From NCBI GenBank assembly GCA_035635855.1, contig DASQAF010000049.1:248001-312000 (forward strand): a stretch of DNA of 64,000 bases, written 5' to 3'. The position numbers were made by a program, and so were the translations under genes. Source of the stretch: UBA11740 sp035635855 (lineage in GTDB: Bacteria > Acidobacteriota > Blastocatellia > Pyrinomonadales > Pyrinomonadaceae). The notes under the pieces were generated by a model, which saw only the letters and a program-made list of their open reading frames with translations, had not been told where the DNA came from and did no database searches. The first letter of the stretch is position 1; every line of letters starts with the position of its first letter. Below are positions 1 through 8,962 of the stretch, piece by piece.

Positions 1-135
1 TTTGGCGACGGCAGCGCTACTTTCTCTCTGCAGTTGGGCGCCAATGCGTTTGAGCCAAAGCCGCTGGATCCGCACAGCTTCCTGAGCACCGTCGAGCGCC
101 TGTTAGCCGATCGCGACACGCAAAAAGTGGCGTAG
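1..135 (+). CDS. Response regulator receiver domain, C-terminal fragment (cut by window edge)
   Basis: The first reading frame is open from the window edge to a TAG and gives 44 residues. It contains LGANAFEPKPL followed by an amphipathic stretch STVERLLADR. In CheY-like receiver domains the last beta strand carries the conserved lysine in a K-P motif and leads into helix 5, with GAxAFLxKP as the usual form, so this matches the end of a receiver domain. The protein stops right after helix 5, so this is either a stand-alone receiver or a protein with its receiver at the C-terminus. Its output domain, if any, and its partner kinase lie outside the window. Confidence 0.75.
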   Translation, partial: FGDGSATFSLQLGANAFEPKPLDPHSFLSTVERLLADRDTQKVA

Positions 136-289
136 CAAAATCACCGGGATCAAAGTGCCGACTCGCCCCAGCGACTCTTTACGCCCAGGCAATATCTCTC
201 GCACAGAATCCGCCCTAGCTCCGCCGTCCTTGTATGAGTCTGCGGCGCAAGTCTTACCTGTCTATTCGTCTTTCTGAATTCGAGGCTGG

Positions 290-319
290 TTAACACTTTT
301 TCCTGAAATTCCGTCTAAT
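290..319 (+). promoter_or_regulatory. Candidate sigma-70-type promoter for the DUF5916 gene
   Basis: TTAACA (290-295) and TCTAAT (314-319) are separated by 18 bases and each differs from consensus at one position. They lie about 100 bases before the ATG at 427. A short dyad (CCTGAA/TTCAGG, 302-324) overlaps the -10 side and could be an operator. The rest of 136-426 shows no gene. Confidence 0.4.
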
Positions 320-426
320 TCAGGAACAAATTGCCCGGTGGGCCGTTATTAACGGAGACGTGGGTCAGTCAGTTTTGACTTGAATCAGAAAGAGTCCGAA
401 GTATTCGCGCCCCAAGGTTAGTCCCT

Positions 427-2952
427 ATGAAGAGAGTGCCTCTTCTTCTGGTAGCTATCGTTGTAGCCGTAGCCTCCGCGTTTTCTCAACCCGCCTTACC
501 AAAAGCTACGCCATCGGTTTCTCCAAAATCGGAAACGTCCTCGCCAAAACCAACCATCGTTCTGCCGCCTGAAAAAACTCAGCCCGTTCGCGTGCCGCGT
601 TTTGATAAACCACCCGTTATCGACGGAAAGCTTGATGATGAGATCTGGAAGCAGGCGGCCTTGCTGAAAGATTTCTACCAGATTCAACCCGGCGACAACA
701 TCGCGCCTTCAAAGCCGACCGAGGTCATGCTGGGCTATGATTCAAAATTTCTCTACGTCGCTTTTCATTGTTATGACGAGCCGGACAAGGTGCGCGCCAC
801 GATTCCCAAGCGCGACAACATCTGGAACGACGACTACGTCGGAATTTTGTTCGACACCTTCAACGATGGCCGCAAAGCTTACGAGTTCGATTTCAGCCCT
901 TTGGGCATTCAGGCCGACGGCATCTGGACTGATGGCCAGGGCGAAGACTTTAATCCTGACATCGTGATGGAATCGAAAGGCATCGTCACCCAGGACGGTT
1001 GGACGGTCGAAGTAGCAATTCCCTTCAAGTCGCTCCGTTACATTGCGGGCAAAGACAAGCTTTGGGGGGCGCATTTCTGGCGTCGCATCAAGCGCTTCAA
1101 TAACGAACTCAGTATGTGGATGCCGATTAGCCGCGATGTCTCAAGTTGGCTGGCCCAGGAAGGTCACCTCTCCGGTCTGGAAGGAATTTCAACTGAACGT
1201 ACATTGGAATTAATTCCGAGTCTGACTTTGTCCGAAACGGGAAAGCGAAAGGCGACGCTTTCCCCGGCGCAACTTGGCGCGGGACTGCTGGATCCGGGAA
1301 GGATGGTTAACGAGCCAGTCAAATTCGATCCGGGCCTGACTGGCAAATACAGCATCACGCCAAATGTGACGCTCGACTTCGCGATCAACCCCGACTTTGC
1401 CCAGGTCGAGTCCGACCAGCTGGTCGTGACGGCGAACCAGCGCTTTCCGATCTTCTTTCCAGAGAAGCGTCCCTTTTTTCTGGAAGGCGTCGACATCTTC
1501 AACACGCAAATCGCGGCGGTGCATACGCGGGCCATCATCGACCCGGATTTCGCCGTTAAGCTCACCGGAAAAATTGATCGAAATACATTCGGTTTGCTGC
1601 TGGCCTCAGATAACGGCCCGGGAAATTTCAGTCCCGAAGAGCGCGTAACAGCAAATCCGAGATTCATTGACAAGAATGCTTCGGTCGGAATCCTGCGTCT
1701 AAAACACGACATCGGTAAGAAAGATTCTTTCATTGGACTTCTGGGCACCTACTACAGATTTGTCGACCGCTATAACGAGTTGGGAGGATTCGATTCCCGC
1801 TTTCGCATTAATAAACAGACGACGTTTAGCGCGCAGGCGCTGGTGACCCGTTCGCGCAGGCCTTTCTTCTATCCGGATCAGGGCCTGACGCTTGATCGCC
1901 GTGAGAATGGCTTTATCTACGCGACCGATTACAACATGAGTGGCCGCCACTTTGGTTACGATTATTCGACCGTGGGCCGCACCCGCTATTATCGCGCCGA
2001 CGTCGGCTTCAATCGCCGCACCAACACCAACAATCACAATTTGTTCGTGCGCTATAACTCGGAACCCAAACCCAAGGCCAGGTTAGTCTCATGGCGCGTC
2101 TATAATGCGTTTGGCATTAATTTCGATTGGCACTTGCACTCACAGGTCTACAACAACGAATCGCAAATTCAATTTAATTTTCCACGCCAGACAACGGTCG
2201 GAGTGGGTTTTGATAAAGGTTACGAGCGGGTTTTCGAGGAAGAGTTCGGGGTAAAGCGCAAAGCCGGGTCGAACTGCGAGTTAACCAACACCTGTACTTT
2301 CTGGGGTGGAGACAACGAACGTTCAGCTTACAACGGAGGCGCGTATATTTTTGCCGCCTCGACGCTCACCAAGAAAATCAACTTCTCTGTTTTTGCGAAC
2401 CGTTCGTACGGCAACCTTGACTTCGATTTTGGCGCCGGCCCGCGTTATCCCCGGGTAAGTATTCCCGCGGTGGCCGCGCGCAACGCTCAGGCCGCCGGGT
2501 TGTGCAATGGCCCCGCCCCGCCGGCGGTGTGCAACGCGCCGCGGGACCCAGGGCCGGGTTCGTTTTTTCACATTGATGGCAACGTCACTTATCAGCCTTC
2601 GACCCCCTTGAGTATCTCTCTGAATTTCACCAAAGAAAGACTCAGGCGATACGACACTCAACTGCTCGCGTTTGACGAAAACATAATTTCGCTGCGCAGC
2701 ACGTACCAGTTCACCAGATTTGTCTTTGCCCGCGGCCGCATCGACTTTGATTCGCTCGCCTCAAATATCAAGGGCCAGTTTCTCTTTGGTTGGACGCCGA
2801 ATCCGGGAACAGCTCTCTATATCGGATACAACGACGATCTCAATCGCAACGGTTTCAATCCGTTCAGCGGGCAACTTGAACCGGGCTTTCGCCGAAACGG
2901 ACGCACAGTCTTCATCAAAATGTCCTACTTGTTTCGCAAGAGTTTTGGATAA
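427..2952 (+). CDS. DUF5916 protein with N-terminal CBM9-like domain, probable outer-membrane barrel
   Basis: The product has 841 residues. A signal peptide (about 1-20) is followed by a Pro/Ser/Thr/Lys linker. A CBM9-like domain covers about 55-250 and starts with PVIDGKLDDEIWKQA, the usual opening of this sandwich fold. The rest matches the DUF5916 type: the FFPEKRPFFLEG motif near 345-357, then many alternating aromatic/polar strands ending in a C-terminal KMSYLFRKSFG, which looks like a closing beta strand of an outer-membrane barrel. Proteins of this type are common in Acidobacteriota and Bacteroidota. Their substrate is not established, and the CBM9 domain suggests sugar or surface binding. 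The ATG at 427 directly precedes the signal peptide. The gene stands alone before a convergent regulator gene. Confidence 0.85.
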   Translation: MKRVPLLLVAIVVAVASAFSQPALPKATPSVSPKSETSSPKPTIVLPPEKTQPVRVPRFDKPPVIDGKLDDEIWKQAALLKDFYQIQPGDNIAPSKPTEVMLGYDSKFLYVAFHCYDEPDKVRATIPKRDNIWNDDYVGILFDTFNDGRKAYEFDFSPLGIQADGIWTDGQGEDFNPDIVMESKGIVTQDGWTVEVAIPFKSLRYIAGKDKLWGAHFWRRIKRFNNELSMWMPISRDVSSWLAQEGHLSGLEGISTERTLELIPSLTLSETGKRKATLSPAQLGAGLLDPGRMVNEPVKFDPGLTGKYSITPNVTLDFAINPDFAQVESDQLVVTANQRFPIFFPEKRPFFLEGVDIFNTQIAAVHTRAIIDPDFAVKLTGKIDRNTFGLLLASDNGPGNFSPEERVTANPRFIDKNASVGILRLKHDIGKKDSFIGLLGTYYRFVDRYNELGGFDSRFRINKQTTFSAQALVTRSRRPFFYPDQGLTLDRRENGFIYATDYNMSGRHFGYDYSTVGRTRYYRADVGFNRRTNTNNHNLFVRYNSEPKPKARLVSWRVYNAFGINFDWHLHSQVYNNESQIQFNFPRQTTVGVGFDKGYERVFEEEFGVKRKAGSNCELTNTCTFWGGDNERSAYNGGAYIFAASTLTKKINFSVFANRSYGNLDFDFGAGPRYPRVSIPAVAARNAQAAGLCNGPAPPAVCNAPRDPGPGSFFHIDGNVTYQPSTPLSISLNFTKERLRRYDTQLLAFDENIISLRSTYQFTRFVFARGRIDFDSLASNIKGQFLFGWTPNPGTALYIGYNDDLNRNGFNPFSGQLEPGFRRNGRTVFIKMSYLFRKSFG

Positions 2953-2954
2953 GA

Positions 2955-3080
2955 AACGACGACATGACCCGCAACGGCTTCAGTCCGTTCAGTGGCCAAC
3001 TCGAGCCGGGATTCCGCCGCAATGGCCGGACCTTCTTCATCAAGATGTCATATCTTTTCCGGCGCAGCTTTGGCGGCTGA
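2955..3080 (+). pseudogene. Relic duplicate of the 3' end of the DUF5916 gene
   Basis: Immediately after the stop of the DUF5916 gene, in another frame, 41 codons read NDDMTRNGFSPFSGQLEPG and onward to MSYLFRRSFGG and a TGA. The end of the intact gene reads NDDLNRNGFNPFSGQLEPG to MSYLFRKSFG. The copy is diverged at the DNA level but in perfect register. It has no start or upstream part, so it is the stump of a second, tandem DUF5916 gene lost by deletion or by recombination between the two copies. Confidence 0.85.
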
Positions 3081-3106
3081 CACAGCAAAAAGAATTAGCG
3101 CGACCA

Positions 3107-3871
3107 TCAGCCCTGGCGCCGCTTCATCGCCTCAACGATGAACGCCTGCACGTCATCACCAAACGGCTCCGGCATCGACGCCGGCCAGTTGGCTCGGTCT
3201 GTGTACATTTTGTTGAGGCCTGCCTGGATTTCGCTATTACCGCCAGTGAATTCTTTGATCAATTCCGACCAGCGATCTGCCAATGCCTGTGACTTCTCAC
3301 TCCCGGGATCTTCGCCGGCTTTCACTGCCGCATCGACTTCCTTGATCAGCGTCGCCCAATCGCGTTGCGCCTGCTCGATGACCTCGGCCGGAATCGTGGC
3401 CGCGCGTTTCGCGATTTCCTGCTGTGCTTCCGGTGAGTAGTATTTCTTACTCCAATCCACATCGTGCTGCATATTGATCACCTCGATAATTCTTGCGAAC
3501 GCTTCCCACCCGGACTCTTCGCTGGTGGCGATTACATACTCCGCTCGCTGAATTGCTTGTATCGCGAGTCCCAACCGGCTCCGCCTTTCTTCAATTGCTT
3601 CGCGCTGGTGGCGGAGCGCTGTCGCCAGATCAAATGAACCACGGTTGAGAATGTTCTTAATTTCTTTCAGAGAGAAACCGATGAACTTCAGGGTGACAAT
3701 TTGCTCAAGCCGCGCGAAATCGCGTTCACCGTAAAGGCGATAGCCGGCGCGCGTGTATCGACTTGGCTTCAGCAGACCGAGACGGTCGTAATGATGAAGT
3801 GTGCGCACCGTCACGCCCGTCAGGTCGGCGAATTCGCGAGCCCGGAACACCTTTCCACTACTGTTGGTCAT
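3107..3871 (-). CDS. MerR-family regulator with C-terminal TipAS-like ligand-binding domain
   Basis: The product has 254 residues. The N-terminus (REFADLTGVTVRTLHHYDRLGLL, then the YRLYGERDF wing) is a MerR winged helix-turn-helix. A dimerising helix rich in charged residues follows near 70-125. The C-terminal part (PEAQQEIAKRAATIP to the end) has the all-helical TipAS pattern, which in TipA binds thiopeptides and other drugs. The start was placed at 3871 because AGAGG lies 6 bases before that ATG; an upstream in-frame ATG at 3979 would add 36 residues with no matching domain and would cover the promoter. It is divergent from an efflux adaptor and pump, so a drug-responsive activator of that pump is likely. 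The inducer is unknown. Confidence 0.9.
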   Translation of the reverse strand: MTNSSGKVFRAREFADLTGVTVRTLHHYDRLGLLKPSRYTRAGYRLYGERDFARLEQIVTLKFIGFSLKEIKNILNRGSFDLATALRHQREAIEERRSRLGLAIQAIQRAEYVIATSEESGWEAFARIIEVINMQHDVDWSKKYYSPEAQQEIAKRAATIPAEVIEQAQRDWATLIKEVDAAVKAGEDPGSEKSQALADRWSELIKEFTGGNSEIQAGLNKMYTDRANWPASMPEPFGDDVQAFIVEAMKRRQG

Positions 3872-3893
3872 CACAAACCTCTGACTCGAATTG

Positions 3894-3924
3894 ATGCTAA
3901 ACTCTAACGCAGCGTCAGACGCAA
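3894..3924 (-). promoter_or_regulatory. MerR-type autoregulated promoter with 19-bp spacer and dyad operator
   Basis: Reading the minus strand: a -35-like TTGCGT (3924-3919), a 19-base spacer, and a -10-like TAGCAT (3899-3894). The spacer holds the near-perfect dyad CTGACGC-T-GCGTTAG (3918-3904). An over-long 19-20 bp spacer with a centred dyad is the hallmark of MerR-family promoters, where the regulator untwists DNA to align the two boxes. The ATG of the regulator is 22 bases downstream of the -10. The site is also about 140 bases upstream of the pump adaptor start, so one site could serve both directions. Confidence 0.75.
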
Positions 3925-3981
3925 GCGGCCTATTCTGGTGCCGCGAAACCCCTTTTTTGGCTCGGCTCTTATCGGTCATCG

Positions 3982-4010
3982 TAACTGATTCGCGCGGTAC
4001 GACGTATAAT
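3982..4010 (+). promoter_or_regulatory. Candidate promoter for the RND efflux operon
   Basis: A perfect TATAAT lies at 4005-4010, 45 bases before the adaptor start. The -35 position at the usual spacing (TAACTG) is poor, which would fit dependence on an activator such as the divergent MerR/TipAS protein. No clear ribosome binding site precedes the adaptor ATG. Confidence 0.4.
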
Positions 4011-4055
4011 GAGTCTGAGTAGCTAAACTACGCCGTCGCCCGGCCATTATCAAAA

Positions 4056-5279
4056 ATGCTCCTGTCGAATAAACAACAGCAGCTAAAATTTCTCGTGTTC
4101 TGCCTTGCCGCAGCGTTTGTGGTGGCCGCGTCGGCGTGCAAAAGTGACTATCCCAGTTCGGGAAAGGCCGCGAGCGCTGACAGCAAAGCCCAACCGCGTC
4201 AGGTAAAGACGGTCAAAGTCATGGAGACGCCGGTTGGTCAAGCGGTGACCGTGAACGGGACGCTCGCGGCTTTCGACCAGGCCACGATCAGCGTCAAAGT
4301 CCCGGGCCGTCTACAGACAATCAGCGTCGACCTCGGCAGCATCGTGCGTAAAGGCCAGGCGATCGCCCAACTCGAACAGACTGATTACAAGTTGCGCGTG
4401 CAGCAAGCCGAAGCCGGCCTGGCTCAGGCCCGCGCGCGTTTGGGATTGTCGCCTGACGGGGCGAACGATAGCGTGACCGCGGAGCAAACTGGAACAGTCA
4501 GACAGGCGAAGGCTGTGCTCGATGACGCCAAATCAAAAAGGGATCGCGCCGCCAGGCTCGTTCAGCAGGGAGTAGTCCCACGCGCGGAATTTGAGAGCGT
4601 CGACTCAGAATACAAAGTTGCCCTCAGTCGCTATCAGGATGCCCTGGAGGAGATACGCAACCGCCAGGGCTTGCTGGCGCAGAGACGTTCAGAGGTGGCT
4701 TTGGCCAGACAGCAACTCGCCGATACCACGGTGTATGCGCCGATGACCGGAGTGGTGCAGGAAAAGAAATCGAGTGTCGGCGAATACCTCGCCGCTGGCG
4801 CCCCGGTGGTAACCGTCGTGCGCATCGATCCACTGCGGTTGCGCGTCGAAGTTCCCGAGCGCGAGTCGCATAATATTCGCAACGGCCAGAGTGTGCGCGT
4901 CACAGTCGAGGGCGACCCGGAGGTTTACCTGGGTTTCATCAAGCGACTCAGCCCGACAATCAGTGAACAAAATCGCGTGCTGGCGGTAGAGGCTGATGTA
5001 GCAAACAACGGCAAGCTGAAGCCGGGGGCGTTTGTGCACGCCGAAATTATTACGGATCAAACCGCCACTGCGGTCACCGTTCCCGCCAAAGCCATAGTGA
5101 CCTTTGCGGGAATCGAGAAAGTAATCGTCGTTGAGAATGGCAAGGCACTTGAAAAGCCGGTGACGACCGGCCGGCGAGGTCCGGATTGGGTCGAGATAAA
5201 GGCCGGGGTGAATGTGGGACAGACCGTGATCGTCGATCCGGGGAATTTACAATCAGGGCAGGCCGTCACTGAATTTTAG
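4056..5279 (+). CDS. RND efflux periplasmic adaptor subunit (membrane fusion lipoprotein)
   Basis: The product has 407 residues. A lipoprotein signal ends in ASAC near residue 28, so the protein should be anchored by lipid. It shows the MFP order: a beta-barrel and lipoyl start (VKVPGRLQTISVDLGSIVRKGQ near 82-105), a long alpha-hairpin rich in Ala, Gln and Arg (about 110-215), the second lipoyl half (VYAPMTGVVQEKKSSVGEYL), then barrel and membrane-proximal domains. Such adaptors connect an inner-membrane RND pump to a TolC-type channel. The pump gene follows after 115 bases. No outer-membrane channel gene is in the window, so a shared TolC homologue elsewhere is likely. Confidence 0.92.
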   Translation: MLLSNKQQQLKFLVFCLAAAFVVAASACKSDYPSSGKAASADSKAQPRQVKTVKVMETPVGQAVTVNGTLAAFDQATISVKVPGRLQTISVDLGSIVRKGQAIAQLEQTDYKLRVQQAEAGLAQARARLGLSPDGANDSVTAEQTGTVRQAKAVLDDAKSKRDRAARLVQQGVVPRAEFESVDSEYKVALSRYQDALEEIRNRQGLLAQRRSEVALARQQLADTTVYAPMTGVVQEKKSSVGEYLAAGAPVVTVVRIDPLRLRVEVPERESHNIRNGQSVRVTVEGDPEVYLGFIKRLSPTISEQNRVLAVEADVANNGKLKPGAFVHAEIITDQTATAVTVPAKAIVTFAGIEKVIVVENGKALEKPVTTGRRGPDWVEIKAGVNVGQTVIVDPGNLQSGQAVTEF

Positions 5280-5280
5280 A

Positions 5281-5388
5281 TTTTGGAGTGCGGCGGCAAG
5301 CGTAGCGCGACGCCGCTTTGGATGAGAGCTTAGCGGGGGAAAAGTAAAGCGCCGTCGCCGCTTCGCTCTGCCGGCGCACTCCACAAAT
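5281..5388. repeat. Long imperfect inverted repeat (REP-like) between adaptor and pump genes
   Basis: The left arm (about 5283-5320) begins TGGAGTGCGGCGGCAAGCG and runs into GACGCCGCTTT. The right arm (about 5346-5386) is its reverse complement with a few differences, ending GCCGGCGCACTCCACA. The arms can fold into a large stem separating the adaptor from the pump. A single related half-unit occurs inside the M16 gene at 11463-11494. The element could be a mobile palindrome and might also lower read-through or stabilise the adaptor mRNA. Confidence 0.75.
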
Positions 5389-5394
5389 TTCTTC

Positions 5395-8300
5395 ATGCAA
5401 AAACTAGCCGAAATTTGTATTCGCCGTCCGGTCTTTGCCGCGATGATCGTTTTGTCGCTGGTCGTGGTCGGCGCGGCCAGCTATTTCAAGCTCGGCGTCG
5501 ATCGTTTTCCTTCGGTAGATCTCCCAACGGTGGCCGTCCGCACAAATCTGCCGGGAGCCTCGCCGGAAGAGATGGAGACCCTCGTCTCGCAGCCGATCGA
5601 AGAAGTCGTAAATACAGTCGAGGGCATCGACAATCTGCGATCAGTCTCAGGCCAGGGAAATTCGTTCGTGATTGCGACCTTTTCCCTGAACCGCGACATC
5701 GACACGGCCGCGCAGGACGTGCGGGATCGGGTGGCGACGGTGGTGCGGGACTTGCCGCCGGACACGAGACCGCCGGTTATCTCAAAATTCAACAACGACA
5801 GCACGCCCGTCCTGACGGTGGCGCTTTCCGGCCAGCGATCGATTCGTGAACTTACGGAATATGCCGACAAGACGGTCCGCGTGCAGCTCGAACGTGCCGG
5901 GGGCGTCGGCGAAGTAAATATAGTCGGCGGTTTGCAGCGCGCCATCAATGTCTGGATCGATTCGCAGCGCCTGGCGGCTTACAAGATTCCGATCACCGCC
6001 GTGCGCAACGCGCTGCAACGCCAGAACTCAGACGTGCCAGGCGGAAATGTCGAAACCGGGCAGCGCGAGTTGGTCCTGCGCACCCTGGGCCGTTACACCG
6101 ACCCGCGCGAGATGGAAGATCTCGTGGTTGCCAACATTAACGGCGCCCCGATCAAGTTACGCGACATCGGCCGCGTCGAAGACGGGACCAAAGAGCAACG
6201 GTCAGTGGCCCGTTTGAACGGCGTGCCCACTGTTACGCTCGAGATTCGGCGTCAATCCGGAGCCAATACCGTCGAAGTAATTCACAACGTGAAGACGGAG
6301 CTGGCCAAAGTAGCTACGCAACTGCCCCCTGACATTAAGCTCGAGGTGATTCGCGATCAGGAGCGCTACATCTCTGCGGCGCTCCACGAAATAACGCGTC
6401 ACCTGGTGCTGGGCAGCATTCTCGCCAGCCTGGTCGTGTTGCTCTTCATGCGTTCGTGGCGGTCGACTTTGATTGCCGCGATCGCGATTCCATGCTCAGT
6501 CATCTCGACCTTTGCGATGATGCGGGCGCTGAACTTTACCCTGAACAGCGTGACCATGCTGGCGCTGGTGTTGATGGTCGGCGTGGTGATCGACGATGCC
6601 ATCGTGGTGTTGGAGAACATTTTCCGGTTTGTTGAAGAGAAGCGCATCACGCCGATGCGGGCAGCCAAAGAAGCCACCGCCGACATCGGGCTGGCGGTAA
6701 TGGCCACAACTTTTTCGCTGGTAGTCATCTTTCTGCCCGTCTCTTTCATGTCTTCGATCTCGGGCCGCTTTCTTTTCCAGTTCGGCATCACCGCAGCCGT
6801 AGCGGTGTTGGTTTCGCTGCTGGTTTCCTTCACCCTGACGCCGATGATGAGCGCGCGTCTGTTGCGCACCAAAGATGCCGCCGCCGGCCATTCATCCGGC
6901 CACTTGCACTCGCACCACGATACGGTTTCAACCGCAACGTCACGCCGGGGCTTTTATGCGTTCATCGATCGGTCCTACACGTGGTTGCTGCGGCTGGCGA
7001 TGCGCCGCCGTGTTGTGGTGGCGGTTATCGCTATTGCCGTCGCCCTCTCCAGCATTCCGCTCTATGGCGTTGTGAAGCAGGAATACATTCCCACCAACGT
7101 CGATGAAGCCGAATTTGAAGTTGGCGTCAACGGGCCGGAAGGAACCAATCTCGGGGCGATGGACGAATCGATGCGCGCGATAGAAAAAGATCTCCTGTCG
7201 ACGCCGGGCGTGCGTTTGATTCTCGCTTCAGCGGGTGGTTCGTTTCTGGGCGCGGTTAACCAGGGCAGTGTTTACGTTCGCATTGCCCCACACGACGAGC
7301 GGGTATTTTCGTTGACGAAGCTCTGGACTTCGATCAAGAGCGGTCATCCGCTCGCGGCATTTCGCGGCAACTATACGCAGCGCGACGTAATGCAGGAAGT
7401 GCGCCGGCGGATGCAAAAATATGCGCCGCTGCGCTTTCGGGTCAGCAACGCGCCGAGTTTCAATATCGGTGGCGGCAATACGGACATCGATTTTGTATTT
7501 CGCGGGCCTGAGCTGCAAATGCTGGCGAAATACGCCGAGACTTTACGGGATAAGACAAGGGAACTGGGCGGCATCGTCGACGCTGATACCACTTTGAAAC
7601 TAGACAAGCCCGAGTTGCGCGTGCACATCAATCGCGAGCGCGCGGCCGATCTGGGTGTCGACACTTCCGATATCTCAACCGCCATGCGCCTGATGGTCGG
7701 CGGCGACGAGCAGGTGACGCGCTTTCGCGACGCCTCAGTAAACCAGGACTATGACGTGCAGCTTCGTTTGACGGAAGAAGATCGAAAGGACGCCGCCACG
7801 ATCTCGCGTTTGTACGTTCCGTCGTCGCGGGCGGGTCAGGTGCGTGTAGACAGCCTGGTGGATATTAAGGAAGAGATTAGCCCATCGCGAATCGATCGTC
7901 TCGACCGGCAGCGACAGGCATCGATGCGCGCCGGCGTCGCGCCCGGTTATGCTTTGGCTGATCGGCTGGATGCTTTGCGGAAAGCTGCGGCCGGGATGAA
8001 TCTACCGGCGGCTTATTCGACTACCGTCGCCGGCCGGGGCCGCGAACTGGAAAAGACCTTCGTCGAATTCCTCTGGGCATTTCTGCTTTCGATCATCTTC
8101 ATGTACATGATTCTGGCTTCGCAGTTCGAGAGTACGGTACATCCGCTCACGATCCTGCTCAGTCTGCCACTGTCAGTTCCGTTTGCTTTACTTTCACTCT
8201 GGCTGTTGAGCGACACGCTAAATCTTTATTCCGCGCTGGGAATTCTGGTGCTCTTCGGCGTGGTGAAAAAGAACGCGATTCTGCAAATTGATCACATGAA

Positions 8301-8769
8301 CAACCTGCGCACGCTCGGCATGGAGCGGGACGCGGCGATCGTCCAGGGCAATCGCGATCGCCTGCGGCCAATTCTGATGACGACCCTGGCGCTGATCGCC
8401 GGCATGCTGCCGCTGGCGCTGGGCACCGGCCCGGGCGCGGAAGAACGGCGATCGATTGCCATTGTGGTTATCGGCGGACAGTCACTTTCGTTGTTGCTGA
8501 CTTTAATCGCGACACCGGTTGCCTATTCGTTGCTGGATGATTTGAGATCGACGGCAAGATGGCGCCGCTGGGCCGGGGCCGCCGGGAGATTGACCTCGCC
8601 GGTAACCGGCATGGTGCGCAGGTTGGCGCCGACGCGACGCGGCGAGGTTCAGTCGTCTGAGAATCAGACGGCCGATGAACGTCAGTCAGTGGCGCCAGCG
8701 ACAGAGAGCTCGCCGGCCGCCAGCACTTCCAAGAAAAAGATTCCACTGCCGGCTGGTGGGGGAGAATGA
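5395..8769 (+). CDS. RND multidrug efflux permease (HAE1/AcrB-like)
   Basis: The product has 1124 residues, slightly longer than AcrB. The N-terminus (CIRRPVFAAMIVLSLVVVGAASYFKLGVDRFP) is typical of RND pumps. Twelve membrane segments are expected, with two large periplasmic loops. The proton-relay aspartates are D400-D401 in GVVIDDAIVVLEN, and the matching lysines are K958-K959 in FGVVKKNAILQIDH. A His-rich loop (HSSGHLHSHHD, near 500-512) sits in the cytoplasmic linker between the two halves. The C-terminal tail of about 50 residues (Ser/Ala/Glu rich) is unusual and probably disordered. It pairs with the upstream lipoprotein adaptor. The substrate is unknown; the neighbouring TipAS-type regulator suggests antibiotics or similar amphiphiles. 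Confidence 0.95.
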   Translation: MQKLAEICIRRPVFAAMIVLSLVVVGAASYFKLGVDRFPSVDLPTVAVRTNLPGASPEEMETLVSQPIEEVVNTVEGIDNLRSVSGQGNSFVIATFSLNRDIDTAAQDVRDRVATVVRDLPPDTRPPVISKFNNDSTPVLTVALSGQRSIRELTEYADKTVRVQLERAGGVGEVNIVGGLQRAINVWIDSQRLAAYKIPITAVRNALQRQNSDVPGGNVETGQRELVLRTLGRYTDPREMEDLVVANINGAPIKLRDIGRVEDGTKEQRSVARLNGVPTVTLEIRRQSGANTVEVIHNVKTELAKVATQLPPDIKLEVIRDQERYISAALHEITRHLVLGSILASLVVLLFMRSWRSTLIAAIAIPCSVISTFAMMRALNFTLNSVTMLALVLMVGVVIDDAIVVLENIFRFVEEKRITPMRAAKEATADIGLAVMATTFSLVVIFLPVSFMSSISGRFLFQFGITAAVAVLVSLLVSFTLTPMMSARLLRTKDAAAGHSSGHLHSHHDTVSTATSRRGFYAFIDRSYTWLLRLAMRRRVVVAVIAIAVALSSIPLYGVVKQEYIPTNVDEAEFEVGVNGPEGTNLGAMDESMRAIEKDLLSTPGVRLILASAGGSFLGAVNQGSVYVRIAPHDERVFSLTKLWTSIKSGHPLAAFRGNYTQRDVMQEVRRRMQKYAPLRFRVSNAPSFNIGGGNTDIDFVFRGPELQMLAKYAETLRDKTRELGGIVDADTTLKLDKPELRVHINRERAADLGVDTSDISTAMRLMVGGDEQVTRFRDASVNQDYDVQLRLTEEDRKDAATISRLYVPSSRAGQVRVDSLVDIKEEISPSRIDRLDRQRQASMRAGVAPGYALADRLDALRKAAAGMNLPAAYSTTVAGRGRELEKTFVEFLWAFLLSIIFMYMILASQFESTVHPLTILLSLPLSVPFALLSLWLLSDTLNLYSALGILVLFGVVKKNAILQIDHMNNLRTLGMERDAAIVQGNRDRLRPILMTTLALIAGMLPLALGTGPGAEERRSIAIVVIGGQSLSLLLTLIATPVAYSLLDDLRSTARWRRWAGAAGRLTSPVTGMVRRLAPTRRGEVQSSENQTADERQSVAPATESSPAASTSKKKIPLPAGGGE

Positions 8770-8850
8770 TCAGACTTTCCATGATTCTTCCTTTCAAGCA
8801 AAGCGCCCGAGGCGCGAAATCGATTTCAATTCCAGACACACACGTGGATC

Positions 8851-8867
8851 GCGGACATCCTGTCCGC
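8851..8867. terminator. Perfect 7-bp hairpin after the RND operon
   Basis: GCGGACA-TCC-TGTCCGC forms a compact hairpin about 80 bases after the pump stop codon. No T-run follows on either strand, so it may be a small REP-like palindrome or a factor-assisted terminator rather than a classic intrinsic one. Confidence 0.4.
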
Positions 8868-8882
8868 CAGTCCGCGTTCCAT

Positions 8883-8922
8883 CTTGTCGACTATTGACAA
8901 GCACGTACGCTGCAAATACTTT
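8883..8922 (+). promoter_or_regulatory. Candidate promoter with overlapping dyad before the Cys-rich lipoprotein gene
   Basis: A perfect -35 TTGACA (8894-8899) is followed after 17 bases by TACTTT (8917-8922), a weak -10. A dyad CTTGTC-N7-GACAAG (8883-8901) overlaps the -35 and could be an operator. The start codon of the lipoprotein gene is 40 bases downstream of the -10. Confidence 0.5.
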
Positions 8923-8962
8923 TAGCTCGCGAATTCCTTGTCTGAGTCAAAAGGAGAAGAAT

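Noticed and set aside
3872..3979. Longer N-terminus for the MerR regulator
   Set aside because: It would overlap the regulator's own promoter, and the residues match no MerR protein; the ATG at 3871 has a good ribosome site.
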